The translations under genes and the position numbers were made by a program. Positions 56,453-64,000 of a stretch of 64,000 nt of DNA are shown piece after piece. The stretch's first letter is position 1, and each line of letters opens with the position of its first letter. The notes beneath the pieces were generated by a model. It made no database searches. It worked only from the letters and a program-made list of their open reading frames with translations, and was not told the DNA's origin. This stretch comes from Tropicimonas marinistellae (GTDB taxonomy: Bacteria; Pseudomonadota; Alphaproteobacteria; Rhodobacterales; Rhodobacteraceae). The DNA lies in the NCBI RefSeq assembly GCF_001509585.1, contig NZ_LNCI01000014.1:40840-104839 (forward strand), given 5' to 3'.

Positions 56453-56866
56453 CTACCAGTCCTCGCGGACCACGATCCGGGTCTTGATCGGCAGCTTCAT
56501 CGCGGCGAGGCGCAGGGCCTCGCGGGCGACGTCGTCGGAGACACCGTCGATCTCGAACATCACGCGGCCGGGCTTCACCTTGGCGGCCCAGTAATCGACC
56601 GAGCCCTTACCTTTACCCATCCGAACCTCGGTGGGCTTGGAGGTAACCGGCGTATCCGGGAAGATCCGGATCCACACGCGGCCCTGACGCTTCATGTGGC
56701 GCGTCATGGCCCGGCGGGCGGCTTCGATCTGGCGGGCGGTGACCCGTTCCGGCTGGATGGCCTTCAGGCCGTAGTGACCGAAGGCGAGGTCGAACCCACC
56801 CTTGGCTTCGCCACGGATTCGGCCCTTGTGCAGCTTGCGGAATTTTGTGCGCTTTGGTTGCAGCAT
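56453..56866 (-). CDS. rplP: 50S ribosomal protein L16
   Basis: The 137-aa L16 begins [20 protein letters not shown] and has [20 protein letters not shown]. The segment [14 protein letters not shown] contains Arg82, equivalent to E. coli Arg81, which is hydroxylated by YcfD. rpmC would normally follow, but a terminator and a 2.5-kb insert intervene. Confidence 0.98.
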   Translation of the reverse strand: MLQPKRTKFRKLHKGRIRGEAKGGFDLAFGHYGLKAIQPERVTARQIEAARRAMTRHMKRQGRVWIRIFPDTPVTSKPTEVRMGKGKGSVDYWAAKVKPGRVMFEIDGVSDDVAREALRLAAMKLPIKTRIVVREDW

Positions 56867-56878
56867 CTCGCTTACTCC

Positions 56879-57601
56879 TTACCGGTCACGGTCGCGGCGA
56901 CCGCCGCCGGCGCCACGGGGCGCGGGACCTTCCTGGAGCTCCTGGGCCTTGCGATCACGGGCCGACGGGTCGTGCTCCATGATCTCGCCTTTGAAGATCC
57001 AGACCTTGATGCCGATGATCCCGTAGGGGGTCATGGCCTCGGAGGTCGCATAGTCGATATCGGCCCGCAGGGTGTGCAGGGGCACGCGGCCCTCACGGTA
57101 CCACTCGGTCCGCGCGATCTCCGCGCCGCCCAAACGGCCGGCGACGTTGACCCGGATACCCAGGGCCCCCATGCGCATGGCGTTCTGCACGGCGCGCTTC
57201 ATGGCGCGGCGGAAGGATACCCGGCGCTCCAGCTGTTGCGCGATGCTCTCGGCCACCAGCTGCCCGTCCAGCTCCGGCTTGCGGACCTCGACGATGTTGA
57301 GGTGCAGTTCCGAGTCGGTCATCTTGGCGAGCTTCTTGCGAAGCACCTCGATGTCAGCGCCTTTCTTGCCGATGATGACACCGGGGCGGGCGGTGTGGAT
57401 GGTCACGCGGCACTTCTTGTGCGGGCGCTCGATGATCACCTTGGACACACCGGCCTGCTTGCACTCTTTCTCGATGTACTCGCGGATCGCGATGTCTTCG
57501 AGAAGGAGATCGCCGTAGTCCTTGGTGTCGGCGTACCAGCGGCTGTCCCAGGTGCGGTTCACCTGCAGGCGCATGCCGATCGGATTTACTTTATGACCCA
57601 T
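56879..57601 (-). CDS. rpsC: 30S ribosomal protein S3
   Basis: The 240-aa S3 starts [20 protein letters not shown] and has the KH-domain loop [17 protein letters not shown]. The C-terminal domain includes [20 protein letters not shown]. The acidic/basic tail is short and Arg-rich (GGGRRDRDR). ATG 57601 overlaps the last base of the rplV stop. Confidence 0.98.
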   Translation of the reverse strand: MGHKVNPIGMRLQVNRTWDSRWYADTKDYGDLLLEDIAIREYIEKECKQAGVSKVIIERPHKKCRVTIHTARPGVIIGKKGADIEVLRKKLAKMTDSELHLNIVEVRKPELDGQLVAESIAQQLERRVSFRRAMKRAVQNAMRMGALGIRVNVAGRLGGAEIARTEWYREGRVPLHTLRADIDYATSEAMTPYGIIGIKVWIFKGEIMEHDPSARDRKAQELQEGPAPRGAGGGRRDRDR

Positions 57602-57981
57602 TAGGCTTGCTCCTCGACCTGGCGGACCTTGATGGTCAGTTCCGCGAAGGGCTTGTTGATCCGGCCGTACCGACCGCGCGCCCGCGGGCGACCGCGCTTC
57701 ATGGTCAGGTTCTTGCCGACCCAGGCTTCCGCGACGATCAGCTCGTCCACGTCCAGGTTGTGGTTGTTCTCGGCGTTGGCGATTGCGGACTGAAGGCATT
57801 TCTTCACGTCCTCGGCGATCCGGCGCTTGGAGAAGGTCAGGTCCGTCAGGGCCTTCTCGACCTTCTTGCCGCGGATCATCGCCGCAACGAGGTTCAGCTT
57901 CTGCGGCGAGGTGCGCAGCATGCGGACCTTCGCCATCGCTTCGTTCTCCGCCACGCGGCGGGGATTCTTATCCTTGCCCAT
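57601..57981 (-). CDS. rplV: 50S ribosomal protein L22
   Basis: The 126-aa L22 has [40 protein letters not shown] and the tunnel-lining beta-hairpin region [20 protein letters not shown] two-step start is possible at ATG 57981. It lies 6 bases from rpsS. Confidence 0.98.
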   Translation of the reverse strand: MGKDKNPRRVAENEAMAKVRMLRTSPQKLNLVAAMIRGKKVEKALTDLTFSKRRIAEDVKKCLQSAIANAENNHNLDVDELIVAEAWVGKNLTMKRGRPRARGRYGRINKPFAELTIKVRQVEEQA

Positions 57982-57987
57982 GGTGGA

Positions 57988-58266
57988 TTACTTCCTCTTG
58001 GCTTTCTTGTCCGCCGCGTGACCGTAATAGGTGCGCGTCGGAGCGTATTCGCCGAACTTCTGGCCGATCATGTCCTCGGACACGGCAACCGGAATGTGCT
58101 TCTGGCCGTTGTAGACACCGAAGGTGAGACCGACGAACTGCGGCAGGATGGTGGAGCGGCGCGACCAGATCTTGATGACCTCGTTGCGGCCCGACTCGCG
58201 GGTCTTCTCCGCCTTCTTCAACACGTAACTGTCGACGAAGGGGCCTTTCCAAACGGAACGCGACAT
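57988..58266 (-). CDS. rpsS: 30S ribosomal protein S19
   Basis: The 92-aa S19 begins [20 protein letters not shown] and has [20 protein letters not shown] and [18 protein letters not shown]. It lies in the 30S head. The gap to rplB is 3 bases. Confidence 0.98.
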   Translation of the reverse strand: MSRSVWKGPFVDSYVLKKAEKTRESGRNEVIKIWSRRSTILPQFVGLTFGVYNGQKHIPVAVSEDMIGQKFGEYAPTRTYYGHAADKKAKRK

Positions 58267-58269
58267 GTG

Positions 58270-59112
58270 TTAGCGGCCCTTCTTCTTGGCGTGGCGCGAA
58301 CGCACGATGAGCTTCTGCGACGCCTTGTTGGTGTTGCGGGTACGAGCGCCCTTGGTCGGCTTGCCCCAGGGGGTCACCGGGTGGCGGCCACCCGAGGTCC
58401 GGCCTTCACCACCGCCATGGGGGTGGTCGATCGGGTTCATAACCACACCGCGGACGGCAGGACGCTTGCCCTGGTGGCGGGTGCGGCCGGCCTTGCCGAA
58501 GTTCTGGTTGGAATTGTCGGGGTTCGACACGGCACCGACGGTGGCCATGCATTCCTGACGCACCAGGCGCAGCTCGCCCGAGCTGAGGCGGATCTGGGCG
58601 TAGCCGCCGTCACGGCCGACGAACTGGGCATAGGTGCCCGCGGCGCGCGCGATCTGTCCACCCTTGCCGGGCTTCAGCTCGATATTGTGAACGATGGTAC
58701 CGATGGGCATGCCCGAGAACGGCATCGCGTTGCCCGGCTTCACGTCCACCTTGGCGCCGGCGACGACGCTGTCGCCAACCGCCAGACGCTGCGGCGCAAG
58801 AATGTAGGCCTGCTGGCCATCTTCATACTTGATCAGCGCGATGAAGGCGGTCCGGTTCGGATCGTATTCGATCCGCTCGACGGTGGCCGCCACGCCAACC
58901 TTGTTGCGCTTGAAATCGACGATCCGGTAGAGGCGTTTCGCCCCGCCACCGCGACGGCGTGCAGTGATACGTCCGGTGTTGTTCCGGCCGCCCTTCTTGG
59001 TCAGACCCTCGGTGAGGGACTTGACAGGACGTCCTTTCCACAGCTCCGAACGGTCGATCAGCACCAGCCCGCGCTGGCCCGGCGTCGTCGGCTTGTACGA
59101 CTTGAGTGCCAT
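58270..59112 (-). CDS. rplB: 50S ribosomal protein L2
   Basis: The 280-aa L2 starts [20 protein letters not shown], contains [20 protein letters not shown] and the conserved C-terminal [20 protein letters not shown] near the peptidyl transferase centre. It is the first gene of its block; rplW, usually adjacent, is 2.7 kb away beyond the MFS and sulfotransferase genes. Confidence 0.98.
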   Translation of the reverse strand: MALKSYKPTTPGQRGLVLIDRSELWKGRPVKSLTEGLTKKGGRNNTGRITARRRGGGAKRLYRIVDFKRNKVGVAATVERIEYDPNRTAFIALIKYEDGQQAYILAPQRLAVGDSVVAGAKVDVKPGNAMPFSGMPIGTIVHNIELKPGKGGQIARAAGTYAQFVGRDGGYAQIRLSSGELRLVRQECMATVGAVSNPDNSNQNFGKAGRTRHQGKRPAVRGVVMNPIDHPHGGGEGRTSGGRHPVTPWGKPTKGARTRNTNKASQKLIVRSRHAKKKGR

Positions 59113-59434
59113 GCTTTCTGTCTTCCGTTAGCTTTGCGAGGCTTTGCGCCCCGCTATGTGTGGGCCTTTCGGCCGGGGTAAAGGGCCCTCGCGAGAGGTC
59201 CCCGGATATCCGTTCTTGCGAACAAAGCCAAAGCCCCGGACGGGTCCGGGGCTCGGCGGATGGGCTCTCTTATGGGAGCGTCGTGGCCGGGTCAAGCGAT
59301 TCCCGCCGGAAAAGCCATGCAAACAAGCGCAACGGCAGCCGGGCCTCCCCGCACGCGCGTCGTTGCGAAGCACAGCACCAACGCGGGTGGGAACGAACAC
59401 AACGCACCCATCGCGAAAAACCCGCGCCTCTTCC
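59113..59434. other. Gap between sulfotransferase-like gene and rplB
   Basis: The 322 bases hold the terminator at 59225-59253 that ends the sulfotransferase gene and, downstream of it, about 110 bases that must supply the promoter for the rplB block. No gene is supported. Confidence 0.5.
59225..59253 (-). terminator. Hairpin terminator after sulfotransferase-like gene
   Basis: On the minus strand AGCCCCGGA and TCCGGGGCT form a perfect 9-bp stem around a 4-nt loop, followed by TTGGCTTTGTTC. The T-run is interrupted, so strength is moderate. It shields rplB from upstream transcription. Confidence 0.68.
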
Positions 59435-60109
59435 TCAGCGGGGGTTTCGCCAGAGCGCCCTGGTCTGCGCGAGCTTGTATCGAAACGTCGCCCGTCCCTG
59501 GGGCGGCTGGTAGCTGCCCGGGCGAACGAAACCCACAAGTTCCGCCAGTTTCCGCTCGGTGACATCCACATTGCAGAATTGCCCCATTTCCGTCGACACC
59601 TGCGCCGGGTCGAGCAGGAGCTTCTCGTAACTCACCAGCAGCGTCGGCACGGCAGTTCGGCGAACGAAGGCGGTGTTCTTCCGCGTCCGCCGGAGCACCT
59701 GGGCAAGCGCGTCCGGAAACGCCACCTTGTCCCGCGCTTCGATCGACATCGCATTTGCCACCGGATCGCGCGTCACCAGGATCAGTCGGGGATTCCGCAG
59801 CCGCGGCAGGATTTTCGGCAGGTAGACCAGCGAATGCGGGTGTTTCCAGCCCCAGGTATCCTGCGCCGCGTTCCGCGCCTCGACCGTCTCCGCGATGGCC
59901 TCGATGCCTCGGGTCATCCGGAACGCCTTGTCCTCCAGGTTTCCCTCCATCTCGGCCTCATCGCCGAAATCGAGTCCCAGCCGCATCGCCAGCCCGGTCA
60001 CGGCGGTGGTGCCGCCGCGGTTGTTCCCGAAAATGTGGAAGGTGCGGTGTGGTGCGGTGCGAGAGTCCTCGGTCTCGAACAGCGTCGTCGTTGCCGAAGA
60101 AGGTCTCAT
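59435..60109 (-). CDS. Sulfotransferase family protein
   Basis: This 224-aa protein has a 5'-PSB-like loop near residue 28 (HIFGNNRGGTTAV) and a 3'-PB-like segment LILVTRDPVANAMSIEARD, which together bind PAPS in sulfotransferases. The C-terminal FVRPGSYQPPQG is also seen in related proteins. No signal peptide is present. The acceptor is unknown. It lies 173 bases downstream of the MFS gene on the same strand, within the rplW-rplB gap. Confidence 0.82.
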   Translation of the reverse strand: MRPSSATTTLFETEDSRTAPHRTFHIFGNNRGGTTAVTGLAMRLGLDFGDEAEMEGNLEDKAFRMTRGIEAIAETVEARNAAQDTWGWKHPHSLVYLPKILPRLRNPRLILVTRDPVANAMSIEARDKVAFPDALAQVLRRTRKNTAFVRRTAVPTLLVSYEKLLLDPAQVSTEMGQFCNVDVTERKLAELVGFVRPGSYQPPQGRATFRYKLAQTRALWRNPR

Positions 60110-60282
60110 TCGCGCTCCCGCATCCGGACGTTAACACAGGCGCCGCATACCCACGTCGCCGCCCCCCGGACGTCACCGTGGCGCGACGGATGCGCTTCGC
60201 ATATGAGAGCGCGCGACATGGGTCAAGCCTTTCCCGCCCGCACCGTGCCGCACCCGCGAAGGGTCCGGCGCTGGCCCGGCGG

Positions 60283-61491
60283 CTACACCTGCACGTGGGC
60301 CCGTTGGCGCAGCGTGAACCAGATTGTGCCAACGATGACCAGGTTGAGGAGGCCCGCCAGAACGGCGTTCGCGTAGGTCCAGAAATAGCTGGCGGTCAGG
60401 TCGTAGAAGAGCCCGCCTTGCCAGCCGCCCAACGCATGGCCAAACCAGCCAAATGCAAGAACGATACCGGTCGCGGATGCTCTCCGTGCCGCAGGTGTCA
60501 ACGCGCGCACGGTGACAAGTACCCCGGTCATCACACCGCCATACCCGAACCCGTAGAGCGGCGCGAAGAGCCAGAACGCTTGCATTGTCCCGAGAAAGAC
60601 AAACCCGATCATCAATGCCGTTTGCCACGCCGTCGCGGTCATCCAGGCCCGGACCGGGCCGATCATGTCGGAGAGACGCCCGAAGAAAATCCGTCCGCCG
60701 ATTGCCGCGATGAGCATGACCAGAAGCGGCCCGCCGGCCTCGGCACCAACGCCGCAAACACCCTGGATGAGCGGTACCAGATGCATGAGAGGGACGGCCA
60801 TGCCCGTGCAGCACCCGAGCACCGCAATCGACAACGCGGGCAGAATGATCTTGGGCGACGGTGTTGCCGCGCTCGAGGCCTGTCCCGCCACACTCGTCGC
60901 GTCCTGCGGCGGCTGGATCATCAGCAGCGACAACGGCAACAGCGTCAAAGCAGCGAACGCGCCAATGATCGTGAAGGCGTTTTGCCATCCCGCCGCCTGG
61001 ATCAGATGCCCGGCAACGAACGGAACCATCCCTTGCCCGAGGCCTTGCCCCGCAGAGGCGATACCGATTGCAAGGCCGGCCCCGGTCCTGAACCACCCTC
61101 CGACGAGGGCAATCACCGGCGCGAAAAGGGCGCCTCCGCCGACGGCCCCGGCAACGAAGAAAAGTGTGTAGAACTGCCAAAGTTCATCGGCGCGCGCCGC
61201 AAGCAGAAGCGCGGAAGACAGCGTCGCGGCACCGATCAGGCAAACGACCCGAGTCGCGATCCGATCCGCGAGGAATCCCATCAGGATGCCACCGATGGCT
61301 ATTCCGATCAGCCCTGTGGAGTTGATCGCCGCCGTTTCGGCCCTGTCCCAGCCGAAATGCATCTCCAGGGGAACGAGGAATGCCGACAGGCCGTTGACGA
61401 GCGTGCCCATGGCGATCCCGAGAAGGAGCGCCGCTGCCGACACGATGATCCAGCGAAATCCTGGTTGGTTCGGAGTAATGGCACTCGTCAT
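60283..61491 (-). CDS. MFS transporter, probable carboxylate carrier
   Basis: The 402-aa protein has 12 hydrophobic segments. MFS loop motifs are visible as MGFLADRIATRVVCLIGA (between helices 2 and 3) and GRLSDMIGPVRAWM (between 8 and 9). The FGWDRAETAAINSTGLIGIA stretch resembles monocarboxylate/oxalate-formate antiporter-type carriers. The ATG at 61491 follows GAGGAG. A palindrome like that near the aldehyde dehydrogenase lies 269 bases upstream. The substrate is inferred loosely. Confidence 0.86.
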   Translation of the reverse strand: MTSAITPNQPGFRWIIVSAAALLLGIAMGTLVNGLSAFLVPLEMHFGWDRAETAAINSTGLIGIAIGGILMGFLADRIATRVVCLIGAATLSSALLLAARADELWQFYTLFFVAGAVGGGALFAPVIALVGGWFRTGAGLAIGIASAGQGLGQGMVPFVAGHLIQAAGWQNAFTIIGAFAALTLLPLSLLMIQPPQDATSVAGQASSAATPSPKIILPALSIAVLGCCTGMAVPLMHLVPLIQGVCGVGAEAGGPLLVMLIAAIGGRIFFGRLSDMIGPVRAWMTATAWQTALMIGFVFLGTMQAFWLFAPLYGFGYGGVMTGVLVTVRALTPAARRASATGIVLAFGWFGHALGGWQGGLFYDLTASYFWTYANAVLAGLLNLVIVGTIWFTLRQRAHVQV

Positions 61492-61759
61492 TGGAAAATC
61501 TCCTCTTAGCGGGACACTACACCAAATCGGCGACGAAGTCGTGCCGCCGGGCGAAGCCTGCGCGTGCGCTTTACGCGGTCATCCATCCGCGGCAATCCCA
61601 CGGCGGCACTCCCGGTGTCGCAAGCACGTCAGTCAATCGCGACCAGCCCGGGTCCGCGGCGCGCGCCCCGTGGGAAATGCGGCCCTGTGGGAAACGCGGG
61701 ATGTCTTAACGGATCGTGAATCCGCCCCTGTAACCCATTGAAATTACGTGCGCCGCTCC

Positions 61760-61779
61760 TTGTCCCACGCGTGAGACAA
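61760..61779. promoter_or_regulatory. Near-palindromic candidate operator upstream of MFS gene
   Basis: TTGTCCCACGCGTGAGACAA is a 20-bp inverted repeat with one mismatch. Its core has the form TGTCYCA-N4-TGAGACA, the same as the site at 41549-41566 by the aldehyde dehydrogenase, which suggests a shared regulator. Confidence 0.55.
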
Positions 61780-61787
61780 CCCGAACA

Positions 61788-61819
61788 GAGAAAGGCCCCC
61801 GCCGTCCGGCAGGGGCCTC
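61788..61819 (-). terminator. Intrinsic terminator after rplW
   Basis: On the minus strand AGGCCCC-TGCC pairs with GGC-GGGGGCCT (one mismatch), followed by TTCTCTG. It lies 24 bases after the rplW stop and ends the rpsJ-to-rplW block. Confidence 0.8.
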
Positions 61820-61842
61820 GTTCTTTCGATCTGTCCCGTGCC

Positions 61843-62139
61843 TCAGAGGCCGGTGGACACGTCGATCGTGTTGCCCTCTTCAAGGGTCACGTAGGCTTTC
61901 TTGACGTCCTTCCGCTTGCCCGGCTGGCCGCGGAACCGCTTCACCTTGCCCTTGGTGACGGTCGTGTTCACGGCCTTCACCTTCACCCCGAAGAGACCTT
62001 CGACGGCCTCCTTGATCTGGGGCTTGTTGGCGTCGATGGCGACCTCGAAGACCACGGCATTCGCCTCGGAAGCCATCGTGGCCTTCTCGGTGATGACGGG
62101 CTTGCGGATCACGTCGTAATGTTTCGTTTTCGCGCTCAT
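61843..62139 (-). CDS. rplW: 50S ribosomal protein L23
   Basis: The 98-aa L23, a docking site at the tunnel exit for trigger factor and SRP, has [20 protein letters not shown] and [20 protein letters not shown]. The start overlaps the rplD stop by 4 bases. It is followed by a terminator rather than by rplB. Confidence 0.98.
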   Translation of the reverse strand: MSAKTKHYDVIRKPVITEKATMASEANAVVFEVAIDANKPQIKEAVEGLFGVKVKAVNTTVTKGKVKRFRGQPGKRKDVKKAYVTLEEGNTIDVSTGL

Positions 62140-62756
62140 TTCAGGCGGGCCTCCAGAGCTTCGACACCCGCCTTCGTGATCACCAGCGTGTCACGCTTGA
62201 GGATGTCCATGACGTTGGCACCGATCGAGGGCAGCACGTCCAGACCTTCGATGTTGGCCGCGGCGAGAGCGAAGTTCTCGTTCACCTCGGCACCGTCGAT
62301 GATCAGCGCGCGCTTCCAGCCCAGTTCCTTGACCTGCTTGGCGAGTGCACCGGTCTTGGCCTCGTCCAGCGCGGCGGATTCGAGAACCACCAGGTTGCCG
62401 GTCGCGGCCTTGGACGACAGCGCGTGCTTCAGGCCGAGCTTGCGGACCTTCTTGGGAAGGTCGTGGGCATGGCTGCGCGGGGTCGGGCCCTTGTAGATAC
62501 CACCCTTGCGGAAGATCGGCGCGTTGCGGTCGCCGTGGCGGGCGCCACCGGTGCCCTTCTGGCGGTAGATCTTCTTGGTCGAGTAGCTGGTTTCCGAGCG
62601 GGTCTTGACCTTGTGGGTACCGGCCTGCGCCTTGTTGCGCTGCCAGCGGACCACGCGGTGCAGGATGTCGGCACGCGGTTCGAGGCCAAAGACGTCCTCG
62701 GCCAGTTCCACGTCGCCGGCGGCCCCGCCGTCGAGCTTGATCACATCAAGTTTCAT
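62136..62756 (-). CDS. rplD: 50S ribosomal protein L4
   Basis: The 206-aa L4 has the tunnel loop [20 protein letters not shown] and the nearby [20 protein letters not shown]. In E. coli L4 represses the S10 operon by attenuation; no such leader could be verified here. It overlaps both rplC and rplW by 4 bases. Confidence 0.98.
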   Translation of the reverse strand: MKLDVIKLDGGAAGDVELAEDVFGLEPRADILHRVVRWQRNKAQAGTHKVKTRSETSYSTKKIYRQKGTGGARHGDRNAPIFRKGGIYKGPTPRSHAHDLPKKVRKLGLKHALSSKAATGNLVVLESAALDEAKTGALAKQVKELGWKRALIIDGAEVNENFALAAANIEGLDVLPSIGANVMDILKRDTLVITKAGVEALEARLK

Positions 62757-63490
62757 TCTTCCGCACCCCCTTCAGCAGGCGCTTCAGCCGGAGCTTCGGC
62801 GACGGCGGCGGCTTCAGCGGCCTTGATCGCGGCCGGGAACGGCACGCCCTCGGGCAGCTTCTTCTTCACGGCGTCCTTGATGGTGACCCAGCCACCCTTG
62901 GAGCCCGGCACGGCGCCCTTGACCATGATCAGGCCACGGTCGGCGTCGATACGGACGACTTCCAGGTTCTGGGTGGTGACACGGGCAGCGCCCATGTGAC
63001 CGGCCATCTTCTTGCCCTTGAACACGCGGCCCGGGTCCTGACACTGACCGGTGGAACCGTGCGAACGGTGCGAGATCGACACGCCGTGCGACGCGCGCAG
63101 ACCGCCGAAATTGTGCCGCTTCATGGCACCGGCGAAGCCCTTACCGATCGAGGTGCCCGACACGTCGACCTTCTGGCCGGCAACGTAGTGCTCGGCAGAG
63201 ATCTCGGCGCCTACCTCGATGAGGTTCTCCGGATCCACGCGGAATTCCGCAACCTTGCGCTTGGGCGCAACATTGGCGGCGGCGAAGTGGCCGCGCATGG
63301 CCTGGGACGTCCGCTTGGCCTTTGCCGATCCGGCGCCGAGTTGAACGGCAGTGTAGCCGTCGCGTTCCACGGTGCGCTGATCGACGACCTGCAGGTTGTC
63401 GAGTTGAAGAACGGTCACAGGAACCTGCTTGCCGTCCTCCAGGAACAGGCGGGTCATCCCCACCTTCTTGGCGATAACTCCAGAGCGCAT
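62753..63490 (-). CDS. rplC: 50S ribosomal protein L3
   Basis: The 245-aa L3 starts [20 protein letters not shown] and contains the loop [20 protein letters not shown] near the peptidyl transferase centre. It is longer than E. coli L3 (209 aa) because of a C-terminal tail rich in Ala, Glu and Pro ([14 protein letters not shown]). It lies 15 bases after rpsJ. Confidence 0.98.
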   Translation of the reverse strand: MRSGVIAKKVGMTRLFLEDGKQVPVTVLQLDNLQVVDQRTVERDGYTAVQLGAGSAKAKRTSQAMRGHFAAANVAPKRKVAEFRVDPENLIEVGAEISAEHYVAGQKVDVSGTSIGKGFAGAMKRHNFGGLRASHGVSISHRSHGSTGQCQDPGRVFKGKKMAGHMGAARVTTQNLEVVRIDADRGLIMVKGAVPGSKGGWVTIKDAVKKKLPEGVPFPAAIKAAEAAAVAEAPAEAPAEGGAEE

Positions 63491-63505
63491 CTCTCCATGC
63501 CCTCC

Positions 63506-63817
63506 TTAGTTCAGCTTGATTTCGACATCGACACCGGCCGCGAGGTCGAGCTTCATCAGCGCGTCAACGGTCTGGGGCGTCGGGTCCACGATGTCGAGCA
63601 GACGCTTGTGGGTACGGATCTCCCACTGGTCGCGCGACTTCTTGTCAATGTGCGGTCCACGGAGCACCGTGAACTTCTCGATCTTGTTCGGCAGCGGGAT
63701 GGGTCCGCGCACCTGCGCGCCCGTCCGCTTGGCGGTGTTCACGATCTCCTGCGTGCTGGCGTCCAGCACGCGGTAATCGAACGCCTTGAGCCGGATACGA
63801 ATGTTCTGGCTTTGCAT
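63506..63817 (-). CDS. rpsJ: 30S ribosomal protein S10
   Basis: The 103-aa S10 (also the Nus factor NusE) begins [20 protein letters not shown] and contains [21 protein letters not shown] chose ATG 63817; the longer frame lacks support. It is first in the S10 block, 133 bases downstream of tuf. Confidence 0.98.
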   Translation of the reverse strand: MQSQNIRIRLKAFDYRVLDASTQEIVNTAKRTGAQVRGPIPLPNKIEKFTVLRGPHIDKKSRDQWEIRTHKRLLDIVDPTPQTVDALMKLDLAAGVDVEIKLN

Positions 63818-63904
63818 TGTCAGTCGGCCTTGTTCTCGGCATTGGAGTTGAGAGGTCGAATGCGGCTCATTCCGCATCCGGCGTCGAACTCAGGTCAAGT
63901 AGGT

Positions 63905-63928
63905 GGGGCAGGCCGCTTGGCCCGCCCC
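63905..63928 (-). terminator. Hairpin between tuf and rpsJ
   Basis: GGGGCAGGCC and GGCCCGCCCC pair over 9 of 10 positions with a 4-nt loop, 23 bases after the tuf stop. There is no clear T-run, so it may only attenuate. Confidence 0.5.
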
Positions 63929-63950
63929 GCAATCTCGTATCGAGCCGGTA

Positions 63951-64000
63951 TTACTCGATGATCTTGGAAACGACCCCGGCGCCGACGGTGCGGCCGCCTT
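63951..64000 (-). CDS. tuf: Elongation factor Tu, C-terminal end only
   Basis: The last 15 codons read GGRTVGAGVVSKIIE followed by TAA, the highly conserved EF-Tu C-terminus. The rest lies beyond the right edge. The Thr in GGRTVGAG (codon 63987-63989) corresponds to E. coli Thr382, the residue phosphorylated by the P1 toxin Doc. EF-Tu delivers aminoacyl-tRNA to the ribosome. Confidence 0.93.
   Translation of the reverse strand, partial: GGRTVGAGVVSKIIE

Larger units (their letters stand above)
61492..61842. other. Gap between rplW and MFS gene with operator-like palindrome
   Basis: The 351 bases contain the rplW terminator (61788-61819) and a near-palindrome (61760-61779). About 265 bases of leader to the MFS gene follow, in which I see no other gene or box. 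Confidence 0.5.

Noticed and set aside
57607..59181. 524-codon plus-strand frame
   Set aside because: It is the shadow of rplV, rpsS and rplB, which are unmistakable.
59755..61509. 584-codon plus-strand frame
   Set aside because: It is antisense to the MFS and sulfotransferase genes, which have recognisable motifs and ribosome-binding sites.

Overview
The window is a GC-rich chromosomal segment of an alphaproteobacterium, most likely a Rhodobacteraceae/Roseobacter-group member. The indications are a Bzt-type glutamate/glutamine/aspartate/asparagine transporter, an ATP12-type F1 chaperone gene, cytochrome c', RTX proteins, an alphaproteobacterial-style tRNA-Met(CAU) and ribosomal proteins with acidic Ala/Glu-rich tails. 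No sequence search was run, so the lineage is an inference.

Left part (1-8953): two RTX genes (one cut by the window edge, one fused to a CAP domain) and a PAS-LuxR regulator lie on the minus strand. Divergent from them is a complete Liv-type ABC transporter operon that ends in a co-transcribed alpha/beta hydrolase. A gene-poor stretch with a tRNA-Met follows (8954-9660).

Middle part (9800-37450) is housekeeping: tRNA modification (mnmH, ttcA), an oxygenase behind an orphan terminator, the conserved divergent tesA / ABC-FtsX pair, a D-2-hydroxyacid dehydrogenase, a GGDEF/EAL protein, yidC-MOSC-yihA, an SDR gene, argB-ferredoxin-sixA, the bztABCD operon with an internal terminator, crcB-rluC-HAD-ATP12, a cytochrome b561/c' pair, rarA and a LuxR solo that keeps the AHL-binding residues.

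Right part (37565-64000) is the S10-spc-alpha ribosomal protein supercluster, transcribed leftward from tuf to rplQ. It is split into five blocks: (tuf) rpsJ-rplC-rplD-rplW; rplB-rpsS-rplV-rpsC-rplP; rpmC to rpmD; rplO-secY; rpsM-rpsK-rpoA-rplQ. Recognisable intrinsic terminators close the blocks, and the gaps hold foreign cargo: an MFS carrier plus sulfotransferase; a 2OG oxygenase, a small DUF1127-like protein and a Doc-type toxin with a putative antitoxin; a glycerophosphodiesterase plus a PLA2-like secreted protein; and radC with an aldehyde dehydrogenase and its GAF-Fis regulator. adk, commonly found after secY, is absent.

The most interesting leads are the cargo genes that may act on the translation apparatus or form new pairs. 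The Doc-like kinase shares a strand and neighbourhood with tuf, whose visible C-terminus contains the threonine known to be phosphorylated by Doc. The 2OG oxygenase sits directly downstream of rplP (L16), whose homologue is hydroxylated in E. coli. The PLA2-like/GDPD pair could form a two-step phospholipid-degrading unit. Two near-identical palindromes link the aldehyde dehydrogenase promoter with the MFS gene 20 kb away.
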